NCBI RefSeq assembly: GCF_022919135.1
Contig: NZ_CP095049.1
Span: 4,716,501 to 4,780,500, forward strand
Origin: Hymenobacter cellulosivorans
GTDB lineage: Bacteria > Bacteroidota > Bacteroidia > Cytophagales > Hymenobacteraceae
Direction: 5' to 3'
DNA length: 64,000 bases
Shown here: positions 57,644-64,000 of the stretch, piece by piece
Layout of the letters: each line of letters starts with the position of its first letter
Numbering within the stretch: the first letter of the stretch is position 1
The notes under the pieces: generated by a model
The model's database searches: none
What the model saw: only the letters and a program-made list of their open reading frames with translations
Told to the model about the DNA's origin: nothing
Program-made: the position numbers and the translations under genes

Positions 57644-60600
57644 ATGTCCACTCCGGCCCCTACTTTTTCCACCCCCAAGCATCAAGCGCACCTGCAGAGC
57701 GGCGGCATTTCGCAGCACGCCCGCCTGCTGCCCGACCTGCTGCCCGGGCACCTGGAGCTGGATGCCCGCCAGCCGGAAGACCTGCTGGCCTATATCACCC
57801 GGTTTTCGGAGGTGGTGCGCTACTACCGCGTGGCCGAAGACCAGCTCATTGCCGACGGCTTCTGGAGCCTGGAGCACCACCGCAGCACCCTGATTCTGGC
57901 CGTCATTGCGGCCCAGCCGGTGAAAACCCAGGCTGAAAACTACGCGGCCCTGATTGGGCGGCTGCGCGCCAAAAACAACGACACGGTGCAGCAGCGTAAG
58001 GCCCTGCAGCGTTTGTTTGCCGCTATCGGCACCATGGCTACCACGCTCAACAAATGGTGTGAGTACCACCGCATGGCCGGCCTGCACCCCGTGTTTCAGG
58101 GCGAGCTGGAAGAAGCCCTCGACAAGCTTGGGCCCGTGCTGCGCGGCGCGGCGCTCTACGAAGCCGTGCTGGCCCGGCAGCAGGTAGTGCGGCGCACGAC
58201 TCTGACCGAAGAGTTTCTGCAGGCTTTTAACCTGCGCAACTGGCACCATTCGCAGGCGGCAGAGGCCTGGCTGGTGCCGGCGGAAGTAGAGGCCTTGCAC
58301 CAACAGCTGCTGGCCCACACGCTGCACCCCTCCACGGTGGTCAATGAGGTGCTGGACCTACTGCGCAAGTTTCAGAACACCCAGATTCACCTGGCCAACC
58401 TGGCCCAGAAAACCCTGCGCCAGGACGCCAGAGGCAAGGGCGACTACCTGCCCGAAATCGGCCTGCTCATTACGTTTACTCACCTGTACCGGTACGCGCA
58501 GCGGGCTCTGAACAACATTCCGGCGCGCCATCTTGATTACTACTACCGCAAAGTGCTGCGCATGCAGCCCCGCGAGGCGGTAGTACCCCACTCCTACGCC
58601 CACTTTGAATTGCTTAAAGGCAGCCGGGAGGTGCGCATACCCAATGAGCTGCTGGTGGAAGGAAACAAGGACGAGGCCGGGCAGCGCACCTTTTTCCGCA
58701 CGGCCGAAGAACAGACCCTCACCCCCTGGCGCCTCGAAACCCTGTCGACGCTGCACGTGGCCCGCACGGCGGCCGGGGCCGCGGTGACGGGCCTCTACCT
58801 TTCCCGCGTGGCCGACGCCGCGGCCGGACCGGGCGCAGGGCTGACCAATGCAAACTGGCCGCTGTTTGGCGAAGATCAGGCCCTGAAAAGCCACCTATAC
58901 CGCACCATGGCCGATGCCACGGTGGGCTTTGCGGTGGCCTCGCCCGTGCTGCTGCTCCAGGAAGGACACCGTACCATTCAGCTGTGCCTGCACTGCCCGC
59001 CCGACAATATTAAAGCGCTAGGCCTGCAACTCTTTGCCGCTAATGCCCACCGCACGACCACCGACGCCCACCGTGCCCAGCACTGGGTAACGGCCTTTGA
59101 GCGGCTGGGGCTGCCCGCTTTCCAGGCGCACATCACCGGGGCGGGCGGCTGGCAGCCGCTCACCATCCGAACCCTGACCCTGGACCGGGGGCAGAACACC
59201 GTTACGTGGCTGCTCACCCTCGACGCGGGCCAGCCCGCCGTGGTGGGCTACGACCCGGCCCTGCACCCGGGCCGCTACGCTACCACCCAGCCCGTGGTGA
59301 AGCTGGTGCTGAACCCGAACGTGGCGGAATACGGCTACTCGTCGTTTGCCGCGCTGCGCCCCCGCAAGATTCAGCTTTCAGTCAGGGCCCGGCACGTGCA
59401 GGGGCTGCTGCTGAGCAACCAGCTCGGCCGCCTCGACGCCAGCAAGCCGTTTTTCCCGTTTGGGGCGGCCGTACGCTGCGGCTCCTACCTGCAGGTGGGT
59501 CTGCCCGAGCTCTACGGCAAGCACGTCACCAAGCTTACCTTGCTCGTCGACTGGCTGCAGCTGCCCACCGAGCCCGGCGGCTTCACGTCTTACTACCGGG
59601 GCTACACCCCGCCCATTTCCAACGACTCTTTTACGGTCGAAACCAGCTTCCGCTCGGGCTGGCAGTGGGTGCCGACACTGCCGCAACGCCAACGGTATCC
59701 GCTGTTTCAGCCCGAGCCCAGTGCGCCGGACCAGCTGCGGACCTGCACCCAGCTTGATCTTACGCCGGTAGGCGCCGTCCAGGCAACGTCAACCGCGACG
59801 ACAGGCCCGCTCAACGACCCGGGCTATGTGCGCCTGGAGCTGCGGGAGCCGGCCATGGGCTTCGGCGACGAGCAGTACCCACTGCTGCTGGCTGAAACCT
59901 TGCAACACAACGTGCGCAGCTCCACCAAGCGTCCTTTGCCCCGGCCCCCGTTTGTGCCTCAGGTGAAAAGCCTCAAGCTTTCTTACCAGGCCGAGGATGA
60001 GCTGGATATGTCGCTGATGTCGCTGCGGCAAGGCGTCGAGCACCGCCACTTTTTCCACGTGCATCCCTTTGCCGAGTACGAGCCGGCCCGGATGCTGGGC
60101 CAGCAGGCCGCCGACAGCCACCTGGTGCCGTTGCTCCCCGAATTTCCGGCCGAGGGCAGCCTGTACCTGGGCCTGAGCAACCTTACGCCGGGCTCGATTA
60201 TTAACCTGGTGTTCGTGCTGCACCCACAAAGCCGCACGATTACCTCGGCTCAGGATTTTCCGGCCGTTAGCTGGGCTTACTTGGCCGATGACCAGTGGGT
60301 TTCGTTTGTCCCGGGCCATACGCTGCGCGACGTCAGTGAGGGGTTTACCCACCTGGGCCAGACGTATTTGACGCTGCCCGACCTGCTGCAAACCGAGCAC
60401 GCGCTGATGCCCAGCGGCCTGTTTTGGGTGCGGGTCCAGGTGAAGAACAACACCAAGCTATTCAGCCACGTGCAGGCGGTACATCCCCAGCTAGTGCGGG
60501 TGGTGCAGGTACTGCCCGACCCGCTGCCGACCCCGCCCAAAGGCTTGCTGGGCGTAGCGGGGGTGCGCCTGGCCTTGCCCTGGCTTGGTGGCCGCGACGC

Positions 60601-61408
60601 GGAAACCACTGCGGCCTACTACACCCGCGTTAGTGAGCGGCTGCGCCACCGCAACCGCGCCATTACGCCCTGGGACTACGAGCGGATCGTGCTGGCCCAG
60701 TTTCCGGAAGTGCACAGCGTCAAATGCCTCACAGCTCAGCAGGTGCGCCAGTTGGGCTATCCGCCGGGCCGCATCATTCTGGCCGTGCTGCCGCACCAGC
60801 ATGCCCTGTCCGAAAGCGGGGAACCCAGCACTACGTGGCCGTTTTTCAATGCCGCCCAGCTCCAGCGCATCCGCAACTGGGTGAAGGCCGTGGCCTCGCC
60901 CCACGTGGAGGTGGAAGTGCGCAACCCGCAGTACGAGGTGCTGACCGTGCGCTGCCAGATTCTCTACAAGCCGGTGTACCAGAAATTCGACCAGTCGCGG
61001 CAGCTGCACCGCGACCTGGCCGACTTCCTTTCGCCCTGGGGCCTGACGGAGGCGCTGCGTGGCGGGTTTCACGACCATTTTCACACGTCCCTGATTACCT
61101 CCTTCATCAACCAGCGGCCCTACGTGGACCGGATCTGGGGCTTTTCGCTGATCAAAACTGGCCTGGTCGACGAGCTGCACCGCTATTATGACTCGGCTGC
61201 TTTCCAGGAGCAGGACGACGTGGAAATCCGGGCCGACTGGCCCTGGACGGTGTTTGTGCCCGCCCCGCGCCACTACCTGGAAATCAAAACCCAGAAAGAG
61301 TGGGCCGCCCCGCAGCCCACCGGCATCGGCGACCTGCGCATTGAGGAAGGCTTTACTATTGGCCTGCATTTCGACCACGAATCGGGCCCGCCGGCTGCCG
61401 CGTTATGA
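57644..61408 (+). CDS. Baseplate J-like protein (Pvc11/Afp11-like)
   Basis: This 1254-aa protein is very large, as Afp11-type wedge proteins are. The N-terminus includes ELDARQPEDLLAYITRFSEV and YYRVAEDQLIADGFWSLEHH. Helical segments fill the first 300 residues, followed by a barrel or sandwich region. The C-terminal part has the baseplate-J pattern: YYTRVSERLRHRNRAITPWD then YERIVLAQFPEVHSVKCLTA, and YDVLTV-like strands. It should form part of the baseplate wedge around the spike. Its stop overlaps the next start by ATGA. The length is near that of Pvc11 relatives; no frameshift was seen. Confidence 0.9.
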   Translation: MSTPAPTFSTPKHQAHLQSGGISQHARLLPDLLPGHLELDARQPEDLLAYITRFSEVVRYYRVAEDQLIADGFWSLEHHRSTLILAVIAAQPVKTQAENYAALIGRLRAKNNDTVQQRKALQRLFAAIGTMATTLNKWCEYHRMAGLHPVFQGELEEALDKLGPVLRGAALYEAVLARQQVVRRTTLTEEFLQAFNLRNWHHSQAAEAWLVPAEVEALHQQLLAHTLHPSTVVNEVLDLLRKFQNTQIHLANLAQKTLRQDARGKGDYLPEIGLLITFTHLYRYAQRALNNIPARHLDYYYRKVLRMQPREAVVPHSYAHFELLKGSREVRIPNELLVEGNKDEAGQRTFFRTAEEQTLTPWRLETLSTLHVARTAAGAAVTGLYLSRVADAAAGPGAGLTNANWPLFGEDQALKSHLYRTMADATVGFAVASPVLLLQEGHRTIQLCLHCPPDNIKALGLQLFAANAHRTTTDAHRAQHWVTAFERLGLPAFQAHITGAGGWQPLTIRTLTLDRGQNTVTWLLTLDAGQPAVVGYDPALHPGRYATTQPVVKLVLNPNVAEYGYSSFAALRPRKIQLSVRARHVQGLLLSNQLGRLDASKPFFPFGAAVRCGSYLQVGLPELYGKHVTKLTLLVDWLQLPTEPGGFTSYYRGYTPPISNDSFTVETSFRSGWQWVPTLPQRQRYPLFQPEPSAPDQLRTCTQLDLTPVGAVQATSTATTGPLNDPGYVRLELREPAMGFGDEQYPLLLAETLQHNVRSSTKRPLPRPPFVPQVKSLKLSYQAEDELDMSLMSLRQGVEHRHFFHVHPFAEYEPARMLGQQAADSHLVPLLPEFPAEGSLYLGLSNLTPGSIINLVFVLHPQSRTITSAQDFPAVSWAYLADDQWVSFVPGHTLRDVSEGFTHLGQTYLTLPDLLQTEHALMPSGLFWVRVQVKNNTKLFSHVQAVHPQLVRVVQVLPDPLPTPPKGLLGVAGVRLALPWLGGRDAETTAAYYTRVSERLRHRNRAITPWDYERIVLAQFPEVHSVKCLTAQQVRQLGYPPGRIILAVLPHQHALSESGEPSTTWPFFNAAQLQRIRNWVKAVASPHVEVEVRNPQYEVLTVRCQILYKPVYQKFDQSRQLHRDLADFLSPWGLTEALRGGFHDHFHTSLITSFINQRPYVDRIWGFSLIKTGLVDELHRYYDSAAFQEQDDVEIRADWPWTVFVPAPRHYLEIKTQKEWAAPQPTGIGDLRIEEGFTIGLHFDHESGPPAAAL

Positions 61409-62277
61409 GAAATACCGACGGGCTCAAAAACCGCCAGGAGCTAAAGGATTACTTCAAACAGGGCGCCATGCCCACCGAGAAGAGCTTTGCCAACCTGATT
61501 GAATCGGTGGTTAATCGCCGCGACGACGGCTTCGAGAAGTCGCCGGAAGCGGGCATGATGCTGGCGGCCAGCGAGGACTATCGCCGGCTGCTGTCGTTGT
61601 ACAAAAACATGCGCCAGCTGCAGGAAGATGCCCCGGCCTGGCTGCTGGAGCTACTGCAGAGCGATAGTCAGGCTCCTTCGGCCGGGCTGAGCTTCTCGGA
61701 GTTGCAGACGGACCCGGACCCGGATTCGACCGGCAACCCGGTCGGCTACGACTGCGGCTGCGACGACGAGGACGCCAGCGTGGGCCCGGCCCGGCCCAAA
61801 ACTGTCAGCCGGGTGCTGCTGCAGCCGGGCGGCAACGTAGGCATCGGGACAACCCACCCAACTGAGCGCCTGGACGTGAACGGCTTTGTAGGCAGCAAGG
61901 GCCGCATCGGCACCTATATCGGCTCGCGACCCAACAATAAGGCCGTTCCGGCCGACCGGGAGTGGCACCCCATTATCGAAGGCCTGGATGGGCTGCACGT
62001 GTTCGAGATTGTGGCCGCCGCCTACGGCCCTACCGGCAAGGGTCGCTACGCCCTGACCCACGCCACGGCCCTGAGTGCGTTCGGCAAGTCGCGCAGCCGC
62101 ATTTACCGCAAAAATGCCTGGTTCCGGGGCTGGTTTCAGAAAATTCAGTTCCGCTGGACCGGCGAGCTGCACAACTATTCCCTGGAAATGCGCTCGGCCA
62201 GCCACTACGGGCCGGGGGGCTACATTACTTATTCCATCACGCATCTGTTCGACGACCGTCGTCCCCTCGTGCCATGA
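61405..62277 (+). CDS. Fibre- or adaptor-like eCIS protein
   Basis: This 290-aa protein overlaps its neighbours by 4 bp on both sides. The N-terminus (KDYFKQGAMPTEKSFANLIE, then SVVNRRDDG) is helical and probably docks to the baseplate. After a low-complexity acidic linker (TDPDPDSTGNPVGYDCGCDD) comes GGNVGIGTTHPTERLDVNGF, the motif typical of Bacteroidota tail-fibre and adhesin proteins. The C-terminal 130 residues are beta-rich (EWHPIIEGLDGLHVFEIVAA, FRWTGELHNYSLEMRSASHY). It may be the receptor-recognition or fibre-like subunit; this is inferred from the motif and position, and no chaperone gene is seen. Confidence 0.75.
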   Translation: MRNTDGLKNRQELKDYFKQGAMPTEKSFANLIESVVNRRDDGFEKSPEAGMMLAASEDYRRLLSLYKNMRQLQEDAPAWLLELLQSDSQAPSAGLSFSELQTDPDPDSTGNPVGYDCGCDDEDASVGPARPKTVSRVLLQPGGNVGIGTTHPTERLDVNGFVGSKGRIGTYIGSRPNNKAVPADREWHPIIEGLDGLHVFEIVAAAYGPTGKGRYALTHATALSAFGKSRSRIYRKNAWFRGWFQKIQFRWTGELHNYSLEMRSASHYGPGGYITYSITHLFDDRRPLVP

Positions 62278-64000
62278 GCAGTCCTTTATTCGACCAAAAC
62301 CCGGCTATCTATAAGGATTTGCCCCTGGAACCGGGCGAGGACTACGCTTTTCTGCGCCACCAGGGCCTGGAAATGCTCCAGCAACTGAGCGGGCGAATCT
62401 GGACCGACTACAACGTCCACGACCCGGGCATCACGATGCTGGAAGCCTTATGTTACGCCCTGACCGACCTCACAAACCGGGCGAATCAGTCGGTACCCGA
62501 CCTGCTGGCTCCCGACCCACGCCAGCCCGAAGCAGCGGTCAGCAGCACCTTTACGCCGCCCCACGAGGCCTTCTCCAACCACCCCGTAACCCTGGCCGAT
62601 TACAAGGCCCTGCTGCTCGACAACTTTCGGACCCAGCTTAAGAACGTCTGGATTGAGCCGCTTGAGCACGCGACGCCGCAGGAGCAGCCGGGCCAGTATC
62701 AGGTGGAAGTAGTGCTGAGCAAGCCGCCGATGGACGTGTTGGCCCTGGGCCAGAACAACCGCCTGGAAGCGGCGGCTCAGCTGCGCGAGGCCGTGCTGGC
62801 CGACGACATCCGGGACTTTCTGAACCTGCACCGCAACCTGGGCGAGAGTTTTACCAAAGTGGTGATTCTCAAGCCCCGCCAGGTCAGCATCAGCGGCACT
62901 ATCGAGATTGAGAAGGGCTTCGCGCAGGAAGAAATTCTGGCCGAAATCCTATGGTTGATTGATTTCTACCTGGACCCGTACGTATCGCCGCAGCACCTGC
63001 AGGATCAGCGGGCGGCCGGACAACGGGTGGAGGATATTTATGCCGGGCCCCTTCTTAAAAGCTACCTGCTGCAGGAAACCGCCTTCCGGGCCCGGCACCA
63101 GCAAGTGCACCTGGCCAGTATTCTCAAGCGCCTGCTGAAGCTTCCCGGTGTGCGGGGCACCAGCGGCCTGATGCTCCGCCTCGACCAGGGCCCGGCCACG
63201 GGCGTGGTTTTACTCGAAGCGGACGAGTTTCCGGTGCTGGACGCCCGCGTCAGCCTCGCCGACCTAGTCGTAAATTACCAAGGCATGGGGCTGGACTTTG
63301 ACCGGCAGCGGGTTTTTCGGCTGTTCAAGGAGCGGGAACGGCTGGCCGACAACCGCCTGCGCAGCCGCTTGCCTGAAGAGCAGCTGCACTTTGCTCCGCC
63401 CCTGGGCGACTACCTGAATCTGAGCCACTACGAGTCGATTCAAACTGCTTTCCCGGCCATTTACGGGTTGGGCGAAGAAGGACCACCGAGCAATTCTTCC
63501 CTGCTAGCCCAGGCCCAGGCCTTGCAGCTCAAGGGCTACTTGCTGCTGTTTGAGCAGATTATGGCCAATTTCTGCGCCCAGGTAGACCACGCCAAGGATT
63601 TGCTTTCCGCCGATTCGCAGCGCACTACCTACTTTAGCCAGCCCCTGCACACGGTTCCGCGCTGGGACCTGCTGCTGGGCGACGTGCCGGCCTCCTCCCA
63701 CGAGATTCTGCACGATGCTACCAGCTACCAGCGGCGGCGCGAGCAGCAGAGCCCGACCACGGCCGATACCCGCTACCAGCGCACCCTGCGCCGCTCGTTG
63801 CGGGAGCAGCCGGATGAGTTTCTGGAGCGCCGCAACGCTTTTTTGGTGCATTTGCTGGCCCGGTTTGGCTACAGCATCAGTCCCTACCAGCCTTTGCTCA
63901 GCCAGGCCCGCGCCATCAACCAGTACGCCATCAGAACGCGGGAACAGCTGCTGCGCTACCTTTCGGCGGCTACCTACCACCGGGGCGCGGCGCGCTTCGA
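62274..64000 (+). CDS. Baseplate J-like protein (Pvc12/Afp12-like), cut by right edge
   Basis: From the ATG at 62274 the frame stays open to the window end (at least 575 codons). The N-terminus carries IWTDYNVHDPGITMLEALCY and ALTDLTNRANQSVPDLL, the strong D-Y-N-x-H-D-P-G signature of the second baseplate-J-like wedge protein in eCIS. Later segments (FTKVVILKPRQVSISGTIEI, LEILWLIDFYLDPYV-type) continue the family fold. It overlaps the fibre-like gene by 4 bp. The C-terminal part, and whatever follows (AAA+ ATPase, tape measure, cargo), lie outside the window. Confidence 0.9.
   Translation, partial: MSSPLFDQNPAIYKDLPLEPGEDYAFLRHQGLEMLQQLSGRIWTDYNVHDPGITMLEALCYALTDLTNRANQSVPDLLAPDPRQPEAAVSSTFTPPHEAFSNHPVTLADYKALLLDNFRTQLKNVWIEPLEHATPQEQPGQYQVEVVLSKPPMDVLALGQNNRLEAAAQLREAVLADDIRDFLNLHRNLGESFTKVVILKPRQVSISGTIEIEKGFAQEEILAEILWLIDFYLDPYVSPQHLQDQRAAGQRVEDIYAGPLLKSYLLQETAFRARHQQVHLASILKRLLKLPGVRGTSGLMLRLDQGPATGVVLLEADEFPVLDARVSLADLVVNYQGMGLDFDRQRVFRLFKERERLADNRLRSRLPEEQLHFAPPLGDYLNLSHYESIQTAFPAIYGLGEEGPPSNSSLLAQAQALQLKGYLLLFEQIMANFCAQVDHAKDLLSADSQRTTYFSQPLHTVPRWDLLLGDVPASSHEILHDATSYQRRREQQSPTTADTRYQRTLRRSLREQPDEFLERRNAFLVHLLARFGYSISPYQPLLSQARAINQYAIRTREQLLRYLSAATYHRGAARF

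Noticed and set aside
49059..64000. Reading the contractile operon as a prophage or T6SS
   Set aside because: No capsid, portal, terminase, lysis or integrase genes and no TssJ/L/M, ClpV or Hcp-type T6SS set are seen, whereas DUF4255, DUF5908, the LysM hub and the paired baseplate-J genes are eCIS hallmarks. The right edge is open, so the rejection is strong but not absolute.

Overview
The window is chromosomal DNA from a GC-rich member of the Bacteroidota, most likely a Hymenobacter-like cytophagian. The evidence is indirect but consistent: secreted proteins with Por (type IX secretion) C-terminal sorting domains, a SusC-style TonB-dependent receptor followed by a DUF4249 lipoprotein, a LytS/LytT pair of Bacteroidota type, lipoproteins with short lipoboxes, little Shine-Dalgarno signal, and promoters of the form TTTG-N19-21-TAnnTTTG in front of tRNA-Glu, gapA and kdsB. 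No rRNA operon, CRISPR array or transposase was seen.

Layout. (1) 1-10.4 kb: envelope and secretion cluster, mostly on the minus strand: a lipoprotein cut by the left edge, three S41-family secreted proteases, an outer-membrane-barrel-like protein, a membrane-anchored AraC regulator and a type IX secreted seven-repeat protein, then a plus-strand LytS/LytT two-component system. (2) 10.5-19.6 kb: mixed housekeeping and accessory genes: GNAT acetyltransferase, PchR-like AraC regulator, GDP-mannose hydrolase NudK, a solitary NrfD/ActC-like quinol-binding membrane protein, a THUMP RNA methyltransferase, a FucP-like sugar transporter and small membrane or lipoproteins. (3) 19.6-26.7 kb: murB, two related secreted OB-fold/fibronectin proteins, the second carrying a phospholipase-D nuclease-type domain and a sorting tail, then mutS2. 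(4) 26.7-32.6 kb: a segmental duplication. A block holding the mutS2 5' end, a BNR-repeat lipoprotein, a barrel protein and a 533-aa secreted protein is followed by a decayed second copy that keeps only a mutS2 start remnant, a lipoprotein remnant and an intact, more GC-rich 523-aa paralogue. (5) 32.6-38.5 kb: TIGR02757 protein, LysM/RlpA-like protein, kdsB, DUF1622, SUI1 factor, lipid kinase and gapA. (6) 38.8-41.1 kb: two tRNA-Glu(TTC) genes inside a near-identical 175-bp direct repeat that brackets a second type IX secreted seven-repeat protein. (7) 41.4-48.6 kb: probable operon of a periplasmic protein, STN-type TonB-dependent receptor, DUF4249 lipoprotein and a large MG2-like secreted protein. 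(8) 49.1-64.0 kb: a one-direction operon for an extracellular contractile injection system (eCIS; Afp/PVC/MAC-like) running off the right edge.

The eCIS operon is the most notable system. In order it encodes a Pvc16-like tail terminator (DUF4255), an unrecognised 351-aa protein, a 799-aa tail sheath with a roughly 220-residue Ala-rich coiled-coil insertion, two tube proteins, a DUF5908 protein, a LysM hub adaptor, a VgrG-like spike, a PAAR tip, a gp25 baseplate protein, two large baseplate-J-like proteins and a fibre-like protein. The AAA+ ATPase, tape measure and cargo genes expected in such loci were not found and may lie beyond 64 kb.

All assignments come from reading the sequence and recalled family motifs; no database search was run. 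Starts were moved inward from the longest open frame where a signal peptide, lipobox or conserved N-terminus pointed to a better codon.
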